Origin: Thereva unica
Lineage: Eukaryota > Arthropoda > Insecta > Diptera > Therevidae
Reading direction: 5' to 3'
Length of the DNA: 64,000 nucleotides
Assembly: GCA_949987705.1 (NCBI GenBank)
Contig: OX465281.1
Span: forward strand, 257,830,542-257,894,541
Shown: piece after piece, positions 1-13,700 of the stretch
How the letters are laid out: each line of letters starts with the position of its first letter
How positions within the stretch are numbered: the stretch's first letter is position 1
Notes under the pieces: generated by a model
The model's input: the letters and a program-made list of their open reading frames with translations, nothing else
What the model was told of the DNA's origin: nothing
Database searches by the model: none
Made by a program: the position numbers and the translations under genes

Positions 1-29
1 CCAATTATCACATGTTCCGCCGAGCTCTG

Positions 30-540
30 TAGAAGTACCTCTATGGCTGGCTCCAAAAGAACCCTGAAAAACTAACTGAATGGCTACCCTCAAGGTGGAG
101 GCCCCACTACTATGGTCACTGTTTATTGATGAACTTCTGACTAAACTACACGTATCTGTTTTCGATGCCATGGCTATGTAGATGATTTTGCCATCATTGT
201 CTCGGTAGTACAGTACTCCGAGAAGTTCAAAGATTGTATACCAGCGACGTCCTATCAATCAACCCAAACCATGGCGCTATTACCATGGCGACTGTTCCGC
301 TGAAATTCAGGACCTCCTGCCTGCACGCAATACTTTTCCCGCAACACAAGACTAGCCCGCTCGGCTCACCCCCATACCCTACAGCCCCCCCGTTCACGCA
401 CAATACGGTTTAGAAGTTCGTTTATGAATAGAACAACTCGACTGTGGAATAATCTCCCGCAGTCAGTATTTCCGAACTCGTACAACACCTTAGAGTTCAA
501 ACGTGAGCCACGGTTGAACCATTTGTGTATAATTTCCTAG
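30..540 (+). mobile_element. Decayed non-LTR retrotransposon, RT domain and C-terminal tail
   Basis: The forward frames are broken, but an RT signature is readable: a PQGG-like segment near 85-100, and Y-V-D-D-F-A (the catalytic YxDD box) at 174-191. The end of the element reads [20 protein letters not shown] (about 424-480), a typical ORF2 C-terminus of Jockey/CR1-type LINEs. The same tail motif recurs near 28.7 kb. The 5' part lies outside the window. Confidence 0.7.
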
Positions 541-2880
541 TCTCATCAATTGTCGCCTGTTCTTAATTTCCAGTAGGTTAAAATGGGCCAACAAATCGGA
601 ACCTAATATGGGTTCTGTTACCTGGGCCATAAAAAAAGGCAAAATGAATGTCTTGTGTCCAAATTGAGTTTGATTAAGCCTTGTCTGTAGGTCGGAATCA
701 CTGCTCCGTTTGCTGCGAATAGTAGCCGTCTCGTGGGTCTTTTCTTTTCTCTTCAGGTGGAGGGGGAACTACTGAAACCTCAGCTCCGGTGTCGACTAGA
801 AATCGCTTCTTTGTAAATTTTTCGTTGAGATACTAGTCGCCTTTAGCTGCCCATAATTTGGTATTTTTCTTGGCAGCTGCATGGTTGTTGGCCCCGCCAA
901 ACTTTATTGCGATGTATCAGCTGCAGTGTAGCACCTACGTCGCCCTTGACTGTTACTACGATGCCGACTGTCACTAGGTAATTGCACGTGGCGGCGCATG
1001 TTCCCCCGTCTTCACTTGTATTAATTTATGAAAGCTGGTCAAAAACTCAGTAGTTGTCACAATTCTTATTGTAGAACTTATGTAAGCTGATCAACAAAAT
1101 TGCCATTAGAACAGTAGAAGGTTATCACGTGGTATTATAAGAGCAAATACTGTTTCGCCAGAATTACACAAGAGGTTCCAGCTGGTAATTTTAGGAATCT
1201 TGCCGCAAGGATGTCGAATGTTGAAAAATAAATATAATTAAAAGTCCTCGAATTTCCTGCGCCCTTGAATGTCGAGCAAAGGCAACTGCTCTCCATCGCA
1301 GACACGTTTAACGCATTCCAAAACATTTTTCCCACTTCCCATCGACTTTGGCGCTCGGATTTAATTTCAATTAGTCGCGTCCTTAAAAGGTCGTCAACAA
1401 AAGCTCCTTAAGTCGAGTAGCGCTTAAATCGATTTAATTACTCCGGGACGGCACTTATCGCGATCATATCCATCGCGGCAGCTCCGCTCAGTGTTACTTA
1501 ATGAAGTTCGAATGCTGCCGTAGTGTCGTCCTGCACTTGAGCTCCTCATAAAAATTTGGTAGCTCGTAATCCCGGTATTAATCAGTCCCTCAGCGCGCAA
1601 TTACAGGGATGAGTCGAGCACTGTTGCCCGCCCGCGTCTGCGAAATCCATGGACGGAGGACAATAAGTGGGTAAACTGCAAACAGGTGCCTCGTCTCTTT
1701 GGTAACTTGATTTTCCTTTTATTATTCAGCTTGCAGCAATATCGCGCTGATATCCTTCCTGTATAAAGGAGATGCTATCTACACCCAGATCTGTGCTCCA
1801 GCAACCACAGAAGAAGGCGAGCAAGGAACTCGGGCAGTCCGTAACAACCCGTTGGAGAGCGATTCTACTTAAGTTATCCATTCCATTCATGGCGTTGTGT
1901 AAAACGAGGAGGAGGGCGGCATTTGTAATTTCGAACACTTTCCGACGTTTACATAGGACTCTAATCCCTTCCCAGCTGGCTACCCTCCGCTGACTCCTGA
2001 CGTGGCCCTGTTTACTTTGTGGAAGCTCATTCAGACCATTCAGACAAAAACGGGACCGCAAAGAGTTGGAGTGCTCCCTGCCAAGGGAGTCCCTGGGTGA
2101 AGGAGATTCGACGTGCAATCATTCAATTAAATCTGATCCGAGAGCTTCCAAGCTCCCTGGGAGTTCGCATGGAAAGGGTCGGCCCAGCCTCTGGCTCCGT
2201 TCCTTTCGGTGTTCTTTTCCCATTTATCTGATCCCTCGTATTCCAGTTAAGTCGTGCTATCGAGTTGATTTGCCGTTGCTGCCCCATTCGTCGTTCGAGC
2301 CCGTTGTTCTCTTTCTAGTGTAGTTTGTGCGCCCTGCACGACGTCCTCCGCCTCGGCTACCTGCGACTTCTTGCGACTTATGTCTTGGGACCTGGCTTGA
2401 CTGGAGGATTTATGCCAAGGTAACGAAGTTGAGACGGTTAACGGCTGGGGCGAAGATTTGTTGCTCGGAGCTATCTTCAGTGGTTTGCGGTGATTCTTGC
2501 CTTCCAAACTTCCAAAACTACACAACCATGCCGCAAGGGGGCAAGGGCGGGGGACGTCTGGGGCTTGTGGCTGAACGAATGATGGAATTGAATGGAATTA
2601 GACCTGGGAACATCTTCAATTTCACGCGATGGTTGGACTTAGGCTCTTTATCTTAGTCGCTTTCGACCTCCTTCCCGGAATGTCCGTGCAGCGGAGTGGT
2701 AAAATACGTCAATTCATAGTACCCCGGTGTTGCGGTTCGGTTAATCGTTTACACGACCCGATATCTGAGTTATCACATTATTTTCCAGCATTTACGAATG
2801 AGAGCTTAGTGATTGTGTGATGTCTGACTATAATAGGAATTGCAGGCAAAATTTAAAGCCATTTCATGTATTGCCAGCGA
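541..2880. other. No recognisable gene or element
   Basis: Short open frames occur on both strands between 1726 and 2820, but none has a recognisable domain, homologous motif or convincing codon bias. I see no tRNA, array or inverted repeat. Confidence 0.5.
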
Positions 2881-3199
2881 ATTGCCAAATTTCTACCCAC
2901 TTCTTGTGGGTCAGCCTCCGAAGTTTGGCGCCCATCTTGGACTTTTTAAATTTAACTAGGACATGGCTTCCTTAGGTTGGACCGTTCAATCGAGGTAGTA
3001 ATGGATGTCTCCGAGTCTAAAGTCAACACCATGTCGACGAACGTTCCCCAGGTAGTTCAGTTATATCATCCGCTTCTACCCTCCAACCTCCTTCACATCT
3101 TTGCCTATTACGTAAAATTACTCTTACGTTAATCTGCGTTGCATGTACGCCTTCTAAGACCTGGGACCGATTCCAAATAGCATAGTTTCAGTCCCTTAA

Positions 3200-4235
3200 C
3201 TCAATCAGGGCATTTCAGGTGTACCATGATATGCCACAAAAAGGTTGCCAAGACTGTGACTAGCGAGTTTGCCCGCTGAGTCATTGCCCTTGGCACCCTA
3301 GTGTCCCGGAATCCAGCAGAGCGATATCCTGTTTTCATGTCCAGGCTCTCGAGTACATCAAAGCATCCTGCGAATATTTAATGGGAGGTTGGCTGTCTTG
3401 GCTTGTAATGTATAGGAAATAGGACTCCGACACTCCCGGTGTGCCCAGACCCCTAGACTGAAGATCTCTCTTAAGTCTGCCAGCCTTCGGAAACTCCGGT
3501 TTGACAGACCTTTGTTCCTATTGTAGGACTGGTGGGCAAGTACTACCGCCGATCCAGTGTTAGGTTCTAAATCCAATCCAGAGTCAGCAACTTAAGAACC
3601 CGGGAAATGAGTGTTCATTAATAGCTCCATGGTATCCCTGGTGTTCTCTGCAAAGGACCCAGGAGTTTTGAGGGAGACAATGCAATTGGAGTGATCCTCA
3701 AACTTAGCCTTACAGTGGAGGATGGAAGCTTGTCTATTTCTTGGCATAAGGCTTTCCATGACCTTCGTTAGGATCTTCTCAAATCTTTGTTATAATTGGT
3801 AAAGGCTCTATTGTAGAGGTCCCAGTTACCCGAGACCTTAGCCCTATTAAATAGTTTCCTTACTTTTCTCCCTTGCCTGCAGACATTATTGTTCCACCAA
3901 GCAACCCTTCGGTTGGCACTTCGTGGTTTCACAGGATCGTTTCCTGCAGAATGGCAGAGATAAGGGCAATATCGGCTTCAGTGATGGGATTATTATCAAC
4001 GTGGCTGACTCCTAACCGGAGGGCTGTGCGATAAGCCTGCCATGGCATCCTTAATGCTTCCGAGGGAATTACAGAAGCTCTCAAGTTAAACCTTATATGT
4101 CTATGATTGTACATTGATGGCTCATTTGACACGTGCCAGTTTAGTACTCTGGAACTGACGAATGTACTGTTAAGAGACAAGTCAATCACCTCTTGCCTAG
4201 TCACATTAGAAAAGGCAGGTTTGTGTCCCTTGTTT
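3200..4235 (-). mobile_element. LINE (Loa/R1/Jockey-like), endonuclease C-terminus, linker and RNase H remains
   Basis: Minus-strand frames read, in order: GHKPAFSNVTRQEVIDL and NWHVSNEPSMYNHRHIRFNL (endonuclease C-terminus, 4225-4080), the EN-RT linker with WWNN and RKLFNRAKVSGNWDLYNRA (about 3905-3800), and RNase H remains around CWIPGH..GAKGNDSAGKLA (about 3320-3250). The RT core between linker and RNase H is not recognisable, so it is deleted or decayed. Stops and shifts show it is dead. Its upstream half continues at 5234-5850 beyond an inserted second LINE. Confidence 0.75.
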
Positions 4236-5233
4236 CATCCATCCATCCAATGGCGCTACAGCCCAAATCGAGCTTCGGCCTCCTCTAGGGCACTTCTCCA
4301 AGTTTGACGGTCCCTTGCAGAATGTCTCCAGTTCCGAATGTTGAGCATTGACTCTGCGTCTATCCATCTCCTCCTGGGTCTACCTACTGGCCTTCTTCCT
4401 GAAATTTCTGATGCCATAAGCCGTTTTGGGATACGATTGTCCTCCATCCTGATTACGTGGCCGGCTAGTCTCAGTCTGTTAATTTTTATGAAAGTTGAGA
4501 GCTGTGGGTCGTCAAAAATTTCATACAACTCGTTGTTGTGTCTTCTTCTTCCTCTTCCTTCCTCTATGTCCTGGGTCATAGTCCAAGTCTCGCTACCATA
4601 ACACAGCACTGGTCGTATTTCTCTTTTGTAGAAAGAGTTTCGTTTTCCTGTGTACAAATCTTGAGTGCAGGATTTGTTTTTAGGCATAAAAGCCTCTATT
4701 AGCCAGTAGTATTCGTCTGGTTATTTCTTCATTTTCTTCGTTTCTTTTTGCGATAGTAGACCCAATGTAGACTGTTTTATCGACTACTTCTAGGTTATGT
4801 TCGTCGATGGTTATATTTCTTCCCATTCTAAATCTTCCTGCTCTGGATTGATGCATCACTTTCTTTTTTTCTTCGTTTATATTCAGGCCTATGTCCTTTG
4901 CCGCCTCTTTTAATTCGACATAGACTTCTTTTGCTGCCAAAAAGGACCTTCCCACGATGTTTACGTCATCCGCATATCCAAATAGTTGTACCGACTCGGT
5001 AGCTATTGATACACTTCTCTGGACTGACGTTTTCCTTATCACCCATTCTAGGGCCAGGTTGAAAAGCATGGGGGCCAGCCCATCTCCTTGTCTAAGCCCT
5101 TGACGTACTTCGAACTCCTCTGTTATAACATTTTGGATCCTTACTTTCGCCAGTAAGCTATTTGTGGCGAATTTGATGAGTTGTAGCAACTTTGAGGGGA
5201 CTCCTATTTCCGATAAGATCTCGTATAGCCTCT
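4236..5233 (-). mobile_element. 5'-truncated LINE copy (RT to C-terminus) nested in another LINE
   Basis: The minus-strand RT begins abruptly at RLYEILSEIGVPSKLLQL, then shows EFEVRQGLRQGDGLAPMLFN, the catalytic box GYADDVNIVGRS, a break near 4685, and a C-terminal domain with RPVLCYGSETWTM, RLRLAGHVIRMEDNRIP and RRPVGRPRRRWID, ending in RNWRHSARDRQTWRSALEEA and a stop. It ends in a short GGAT repeat tail (4248-4236), as expected for target-primed insertion. Only one break interrupts the frame, so this copy is younger than its host. Clade is uncertain (RTE/CR1-like C-terminus). Confidence 0.8.
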
Positions 5234-5850
5234 CTCTGTTTATAACCTGTAAATTGTAGGTAGTAATGAAATCAAGAAGGTGTTCGCCCCTAGAAGAAGG
5301 TGGTGCGCGTTGGCGTCGCAAACAATCACTAGTTGAATGTTCTTCCTAGTGCAGTCCAAGCCTACTAACATCTGATGGCGGTGGGGCAGGCTCTCCTCCA
5401 GGGAAGAAGGCCGAAGCTATGACAACCCTGGGCATTCCTACCTCTCCGGCAGCACTACCTCAGCCGCCATCAAATCCCTGGATACTAATTACGAAAGAGG
5501 AAGTTAGGCTTTTCGCCAAAAGCAGAGGAGTCATGCTTGCTGGAGTAGATCAGTCTGCCAACATTAGTTCCGTGGCCACATATTCTTCCTCGTTACATCC
5601 ATGGGTTTTGGATTAGGGCCACATCTAGGTTGGCCGAGATAAACATTTTTTCAAGTATTGCAGAGGCAGCCTTAGCGTCATGAAGGTCGATCTGGACAAT
5701 AGTGGAAGCAGTACTCATTCCCTGAAGGGATTATCTTTTTTAGAGCCTTTTTGGGCCGGAGATGAAGGATTGGAATGACTGGTGACCCTGCTGTCATATT
5801 TAATTACCGTTTCGGATCCCAAATCCGCTTGCATTTACCTGACGACCAGA
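5234..5850 (-). mobile_element. LINE endonuclease N-terminal part, host of the nested insertion
   Basis: Minus-strand frames give VVIASAFFPGGEPAPP (about 5425-5375), a CDANAH-like catalytic segment (about 5325-5300), and RGEHLLDFITTYNLQVIN (about 5295-5240). The last run continues logically into GHKPAFSN at 4225, across the inserted element. Several frameshifts. The upstream boundary is uncertain. Confidence 0.65.
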
Positions 5851-5940
5851 TTAGCTCAATTAGAGATTTGAGGGCTGCTAATATCTGTACGAACTCCTAC
5901 GGGGCTGAAAGTACTCCTGGGCAGATTTGAATAAAACATT

Positions 5941-6989
5941 TTGGTTTCGTGTAAAAAATTTTATTTTTCCGTGAAGAACGAAAACAAATCTTTTAATATA
6001 AATAGGTTAATAGTATAAAAAATATTTACATAAAAATAATTCAACAGAAAAAATATTTTAATATAATTGATAACTGCAAAGCTGCGGACTCACATTTACT
6101 TAACTTAGAAATACTCGTACAAATTTTAAAAGTTCGAACCAAAGCGGAAATCAGCCATAAACAATCCGATCTGTTGTGCCTAGCAGCACTGCGACCTGAC
6201 GTGACGCAATGCACGGCCACAGTCTTTTTACTAAGCCTACGGCAGCTGTAGGCGATTCACCGACGACATTTTTAAAATTCAGCATTTTTTAATAATAATA
6301 ATTTTATTAATTTCTCAAAAATATGTTTTCTGGCAGAGTTTGGTTTCCGTTTGCGAGTCCCCGTTTTCATCGCGAGGATCTGGCAACACTTTTTTACGAA
6401 AATATTGGATTTTGATTGATACTTTAGCGATATTTACATTGTACATTAAATTCTTGCTTTCTCTTAGGACTATGGATTGGAAAAAGTGAAAATAAAAACA
6501 AAGCTGTACACTAGTGGCGTAATATGTACAAGGATGCGGTTCTCAATGATGCTTAAAGTAGGGCCTTAATATCTAGGAAGGGATTACGATTATTATATAA
6601 CAATTGTTCGCTGAGTCCGGCTACTAGTACTAGTTCGGACACAGCTGTGTTCAGTGATTTTAACAATAATTTTAGTTCAGACGATTTTTATGACACTGCA
6701 GCAAAGGCCGTCGTCGTGTCTGTAAAAGGGTTAAAAACTGCTCTTATAACTCCTAATTATGTTCGTTACAATACTCCATGTAAAATGATTCAAGGGGATA
6801 CAAAAGAACGTGCACTCCGAATTTTCGGAAACATTTAAACTTAAATAATAGCTATATATATAACGTTATCACAACAATTAATTACGGGTTCTGCTCCTAT
6901 TCTACGGCTTCTCGGTCACCCTCTGTCTTTTATCCATTCATATCAACTAAAACATATACGGCCTCCGAATTTTTCGGAGTCGCCAGGTC
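5941..6989 (-). other. Probable Psc 3' UTR and polyadenylation region
   Basis: AT-rich, no coding potential. Reading the minus strand after the stop, AATAAA hexamers lie at 6308-6303 and 5965-5960. The second sits just before the recognisable LINE remains begin (about 5.85 kb), so a UTR of about 0.7-1.05 kb is plausible. The cleavage site cannot be read from sequence. Confidence 0.5.
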
Positions 6990-9900
6990 TCATTTGTCTT
7001 TAGAGCTATTCGGACTGGTTGGCGGCGCTGAATTTACGCCCTTCAGCTTCTGCATGTACTTCTCGAGGGCTTCATGGCCGGCCTTCTGCATTCGGGATAT
7101 GTGCTCCATCAGGTAGGCCTGCTGCAAGTTGTATCCGAAATTTACCGAAGCAAAGTGAGGGTTGAAGTTGGCAGCGGCAGCTAAATGGGGGAGATAAACC
7201 CCGTTACTGTTTGTGGTTGCGGCTTGTTGCTGAGCTCGCAACAAGGTCTCGCTTATAAAAGATGTGATGTCCGGGGGTGGTTGGTTTGTGGTCGAGGAAG
7301 GGGTTGGGGACGTCTTTGGTGAGTTGCATGTCTTTTGCTTCTGCGCGAGTAGATCTATGGGAGATGGTGGTTCTGATCTTTTGTTGTTGTTGTTGTTAGT
7401 CTTCTTGCTAGCTTTACTGTTTGATGGTAGATTTGAAAGAAAGGTATTCGCGAGAAGGTTGAGCTTCGCAGATTCGGCAGAACTGGTGTCTTTTGCTTTA
7501 GGGGTGGTTGTTGTTCGGGGTAGAATGTGCCGGAACTTTTTCGATGGCTGCGTTGTAGCTGCATCGGCGGACTGCTTGGCCCCTTTTTGTGGCGGTGCAC
7601 TATCACCGGACGCTTTCTTGTCGGACGCAGATTTCTTTTGGCTATTTTTCTCCGAAGGCTTCTTCTCGGGGCTTTGGGTTTTCTTTATTTTTCCTGGGTT
7701 CGGTGGGTTTGCAGAGTTATCGAATTGCGCCTGCTTCTTATCGATGGGATTGAGTGAGGGGATTTGCTTTGTAGGTGAGTTGCTGCTGCTTACTAGACTA
7801 GATGAAGTGTTAGATGACTGAACTTGTGACGGGCTCGAACGGGGAATAGTGATGCGGCTAACCCCATTGCCTAGGGAGTTGGCAGTCTCCTTCATATCAA
7901 GCGGTCGAGACGATTGCGACTGAGATCGAGGTGGTGATGGCGATTTCTTTATCTCGCCCTTCTCCGGAGAAACGGACTGGCTGTCCGGCAGTTTCAGTAT
8001 TTCAATGTAGTTATTGACCGGATTGTTGAGTTTCAAGTTTGAGGAGTTGTTAACGTTCGGATCGCCGTCTTCATTGGTGATCGTGATCGACAAGGATGAT
8101 GGGATGCTGATGTTGCACGAGTTAAGAAGCGATTGTACTTTAGTTTGTTTTTCTGGTGGCTCTTCTGCTTTTAAGGAGGCATTGCTCATCGGTGGGCTCT
8201 TCGAGAAGGGGTAGGAACGTTTTAAAGGGTTTTCTTCATTTTTCTTACAGTCCGAAACAAGTGGAAGTGGAGATGTCTTAGTGTTATTACTGCTGTTCGA
8301 TGGTGCAGCTGGCGATATTAAAGACTCTGGCGGCTTCTTCACTGGTGGCGCCGGAAACAGGCTGGAAAGTTGCTTATCCAAGACATTATTCAGGAAGTTA
8401 CTAGAGCTTGAAGCTGACTTGGTGTATTTATAGGTGGGTTTCGCTGGAATATTGTAATTAGGCATGTACTGCGGCGAGCTAGGTGAATATATCGGAGAAT
8501 TTGGTGTGTATATCGGAGTTCGACAGCCAAGAGGAACCTCAGATAACTTCGCTCTGCTGGCATTAAACAGTGCGTAATTCAAGTAACTTGAGTTGTTCTG
8601 TCCCTTTGCAGAGCTTCTAGACGTTGTCGGAGACGCCACAGTGTTCAAAGATGGTGGAGTAGCATCAACCTTCGCATTGGCTGAGGTCGTCGCCATTGAA
8701 GGTCCATAGACTTTCACGTCTTTTCCAGGTCCATTTGAAATTTGCTTTATCTCAGTCCCGGTATTCTGGAGCATCTTGTTCACGTCATTGGGAATATTTG
8801 CAAATGGGTTGGGACGCGGAGATTTTGGTAGAATTGGTGGATACCTTCTAGCGACCGGCGTCCGGCATCCTGGAGCACTGGGCTGAACGGGAACTTTAGC
8901 AGTTGCTATGCCAGACGGGAAGCTGGGATGAGGCGTCAAAGAGCCTGGTGGGGCGGTTATGCGACTGTTAAAATTGACAGGCTTCTGCTTACTTGACGGA
9001 GTTGCTTTGGCGCCCTTCGGAGGCTTTGGTTGCTTCATTCCATTCTTTTTGAATTTCAAATCAATCACTTTGAGTGGAGGCGGAGCTGGCATCAGCTTGT
9101 TATCTTCAACCTGTTTCTTTGCTAGATCGTCTTGAAACGAAAATGACGCAGGTTTGAAGGGCACCGATGACTTGCCAGTGCCAGTGTTGCCATCTTTCGT
9201 CTTTGTCTCTTCCACATCTATGATCGGCAGACTTAGAGCTTCAACTTTTGCCTTTTTGGCTGCTTTAGCCGATGACTCCTTGTTCTTCCTTTTCGATGAA
9301 GCAGCCGGCTTAGGTACCAAAGGAGCAAGCAGAACTGGTGATGTGCCGAATACTGGTGGATTTGGAATCTTAGGATGAGTAATCTTGGTTTTATCTGGCG
9401 ATGTCGTGTGCTTGATCGGAGTTAAAGCGATCGAGTTGAGAAACTCGGACTTCTTCTCTTCCTCATCCTTCTCGCGTTCCTTGTCGGAGTCAACCTCGGG
9501 TTTCTTCGGATCTTGCTTTATAGAAAAACTCGGTGGAAATGATTCGGAGTTTTTAGAGCTTGGGCTTTTCCTTTCCGCTTTTATAGTTATGGGAGGCACC
9601 GTACTCTTGGAGTCTGGTGGCGAAGAGTTCTTGATCTCGAATCTTTGATGCTTATTTTCACTGCTCGGTGAGCCTTTCGGACTCTTGCTCTTATCTTCTT
9701 TATCCTTTTTTGACTTCAGTTTCCATTCCTTTTCGTGCTTCTCCGGCTTATCGGAATTCACCACCTCCTCACGATCATTCTTAATTCCTGGCATGTTGAT
9801 GATCGTGAAACTTTTGCGATTTGAAAGATCGATTTTTAGCTTGATATTCTCGTGCTTCGGCGATCTCTCTTTGCTGGAAGATTTTGTAAAGCGATCTTCG

Positions 9901-10710
9901 TCTCGGGGAGAACTCCCGGGGCTGTTCCTCGACTGCTTGCAAGGTTTACTCACTAAAGTTATTTTGATTTTCTCAGGACTGTGGTCGCTTGAGCTGCTGG
10001 GGTGTTTTGGTGTCTTGTTGCCCCTTTCCTTATCGTCATCCTTTTGAAATCTAGGGCTGGTGGTAGCCTTTTCTTTTTCATTAACAGTTTTTTGAACAGT
10101 TTTAGATAAATCTTCTGAGTTCGGCAATACTGTTTCCTTCTCGTTCTTTCTACATTCTTCAGAATGGGCTTCGTCTAATGGTAATTTACTTTTGGTTTTT
10201 TTCGTGTCTGCATTCTCATCCTTAGCAGTAGATATGTCTAAATTTGCACTACTGTCTACATCTTGCGGACCATCCTTGACTGGTTCCGACTTCCCTGGTG
10301 CATTCTCCTTCACTGTACTTTCATCACATTCATTCCCAGCGCAGCTTTTTGTCTCTTCATTTTGTTCAGTCTTTACTGGAAACTGATCCTTTTTCTCTCC
10401 TTTCTTCTTCAAGTTATCTTCAATCATTTTCCGCCTCAATTCCATTGCATTTTCGTTCTCTTTCACTCTGAAGAAGAACTTCATCGGGGCATCTCGCTTC
10501 CAGGTGTAAATGTAAGCAACGTCCATAAGGGTGTCATGATCCGATAGCACGATAGTCTTCACCTTGTACATTATCTCCACGAAGAAATATCGCGAGTTTA
10601 TTCCAAATTTCAGAAGCACAAACTTCTTTAGGTGGGCGACCGTGAAGCTGGCTGGACATTGAAGATATTTCGGTGTTCGCAGTCCGGTCTTGTCGTGCTC
10701 GGGAATATCT
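6990..10710 (-). CDS. Psc: Psc 3' exon: RAWUL domain and long disordered C-terminus
   Basis: Acceptor TTTTTTACAG ends at 10711. Residues 288-1526. The RAWUL (ubiquitin-like, protein-docking) domain spans about 297-369 and includes [40 protein letters not shown] and [17 protein letters not shown]. The rest is low-complexity Lys/Ser/Pro/Asn sequence, expected to be disordered and basic, as in the chromatin-compacting region of Drosophila Psc. Islands shared with Psc include [65 protein letters not shown] and a terminal amphipathic block around [19 protein letters not shown]. Earlier opposite-strand open frames here (for example 7264-7821 and 9685-10047) are shadows of this exon. Confidence 0.97.
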
Positions 10711-13700
10711 CTGTAAAAAATGATTAATATATGTTAGTATGATCGGATTTGGTGCTTCTTTTGTTGAACAAAATTTTATGAAAATCGTGTGATTGGTACT
10801 TACTCTAAATCAGCGTATTCCAGCGACAACGACATGTTCTCGTTTGGTCCAAAGATTAGATGCTCGGTATCTTCACCCCGTTGTTCGGGTGTTGCAAGCC
10901 TGGCTTCTTCTGGTCGGTCCCTGTAGAAGGCGCGTTTCCGCATGAGTTCTTTTTCATACAAGCCCGGCACTAGCTTGTAAACGATCGCTTGCAAAGTTGT
11001 GTCTAGCCTGAAAGGAAAACATAAGAATGAGTTTAAGTATAATTACATCTGTTTAACGTTTCAAAGTCTAAAACAAGGATTAAGAAAGTCGTGGTATACA
11101 AAATGAAGTCTTTTAAAGGGGTCGAGGTGCGTTGATCTTGTTTACATTTTATTCGGAATTCAGAACTCCAAAAACTGATCATGCATCGATTAATCACGCT
11201 TGGAATGCAACCTGTATCGCTTTTGAACAATCAAGATGAAAATAAAACGAATAGGATTCAGAGGAATCTAAAGAGAGGGTCCAGAAGAGCAACGGAAAGA
11301 TACAAATTTCAACGAGGTTGTTAAGGAATGTGTTGGTCTTGCCAGATTCCAGCCAGAACTGAGTAAGCGGGCTTTTTGCAACTTCCAAAATTATTTCTTA
11401 TCTTTAGTAATTGCAATGAATTTTTGGGGTGCCCGCATCTAGCGTTTTGGGAAATTTCAATCACTGGCCGACTGAAAACCACAAAAATATCTAAAGGATG
11501 AATACACAACAGCCGCTTCTCTGAGTAAAAAAACACCTTTTTTCCATTTGAATGGCGCTCTAGTCCTTGTAGGACTCAAGACCTGTTGAACTCTCTTTTC
11601 TCAGTGGTTTCTCCTTCTAGCAAGTTCTCTCCAATATGTAATACGAAGTTTTCTTCTTCTGGCACATCATCCATTAGCCTATTTCTTGCTCGACCTACAT
11701 CTCTGTAGAACAGAACCGTGTGGGCCGTGTAGAACAGAACCGCTATAAGTACACACAAGCAAGTCACTACAATCGAAAGCGATCCAACATCGACTCTTCG
11801 TCCGCGATTCAAACAAACGCATCGATTTCAATACCGGTGCAGACGTTTCGTTTTTTCCAGCGGTATCAACTCATTGAATACATCCCACAATTCGGCGGCC
11901 CCCTTGAAATCACTACAGATCACGCAGTTCGAATCCAAACTGTTTAATGAAGTTGCCAAATTAATCGGTAGTAACCGAAGTAGGACAACCGCCTACCGTC
12001 CACAGGCAAATGGGATGGTTGAATGGTTCCATCGACAACTTAACTTAAAGCTGCCTTAATGGCAAGGGACAACCCTACTTATTGGAGCGAAGACTTGCCT
12101 TAGTCTTACTTGGCATTCGTACGGCAATTAAATCCGACTTGCAATACTCACCGGCAAAGCTCGTCTATGGCCAGAAACTCAGACTGCCCAATTCAATTTC
12201 CATCCCAACGGATGAAAAGCCAATCAAGCTCTCAGAATTTCTACTCGCCTTCGCACGCATATGCAGAACTTAAAGGCAACGCATCTTCGACAACCCAGCG
12301 AGAAAGGTGTTTATGTGCCCCGAGCTTTGGAGAACTCCGACTATGATGTTATCGTGCGCATCGACCGCGTACGAAAGCCGTTTGAGACCTCGTATGAAGG
12401 CCCGTACAAAGTAATCAAGCGATTACGCAACCACTTCGTCGTTGATTTAAACAGCACAAACAAATCAATTTCGATCGATCGGCTCAAGCCAGCCTTTGGT
12501 TGTGACGACGACGAAGAGTCTGGAAAAGGATCGTTTCACAATTTATTTTGAACTCCCAATCGTCACTATAGCGTTCGATTGTCTCGAAATTACTTTGCAG
12601 GAGCGTCTGGATTGCTCTAATCTCCTGCTCCGTTCTGTACACGATCAGGTCATCCGCATACGCTAGTGCTCGTAAAGATATTAAATAAGAGCGGCGAGTT
12701 TACCGCATCCTGTTGCAGACAATTTTAGTGTCAAAGGCGCTACTTGATGTGAAGTTGCCGCTTATGACGACGTTCTGCTTCTTTGAAATCATGTATAGCT
12801 GAGGTCTGGTCATACCGAGTCTGATCAGTTTGAAGAGAAGACCTTCGATCCAATCGATTTTCCAATGAGCGTCGAGTTTATTTGGGCCTCGGGAATATAA
12901 TTCGCTGGACAGTCATTACTGAACTCGAGAAGTTTTCGATTCGCAGTTTTCAAAGATTCGATTTCATTAGATGGTCTCAAGTGGTTCAGTAAAGCTCTAT
13001 TCCCGAGGTGAAAAATCGTACAAAGATAAGTGTTCACCGAACAAATATGTTGATAGTAGGCCGCCACTAAATACATCTTCTCCTGCTCGTGCTCTATACA
13101 ATAATTGTCGTCGACATGGTTTCTTCCGGATCTATGTTCACAGACCTCTGCATTATTTGGGGTGGTAGCAAAGTAGTAAGCTGTTTCTATCGACCTCTTC
13201 ATACAAAAAGATAAGATTTTTGTATGAACAGGTCGATTGAAACAACTTACGGGCTACTACCCCTGATTAGTCGGAGTCCTAATGATATGTAACTTGTCCA
13301 GCCGGTTATGTGTTTTATTCCTAAAAATTTTATTTATCTGTGGGAACATGCTTACGCTATTAGTTTGAATAGCACGAATCTTTCTATTCAGACTCTCGGC
13401 CTGTGAAAATTGTTGCCTTACAATTAGTTGGAGAATTTTCATAAACGATTTAAGAGTTACAATCTCCGGACTTCGTCTATTCCGGGATTTCAATAGATTG
13501 GATTACAGTTGGTTACTACAAATAATAAGCCAGCTTCAAACAGCAAAAAACAAACAAATGACGAACGTGAACTTTCAAAAAGAAACCCCAGAGCTTCGGC
13601 CGGCTTTAAATTCCAACATTTCCGGAATTCCGACTTTTGGCTATCCACCAGCTTAGCCGAGGCTTGAATTCGGGAACCGAGTTTTTATTTAATCACATTT

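Noticed and set aside
7264..7821. 185-codon plus-strand open frame
   Set aside because: Shadow of the low-complexity Psc 3' exon; Leu/Phe/Gly-rich composition arises from the antisense of Lys/Ser/Asn/Gln codons.
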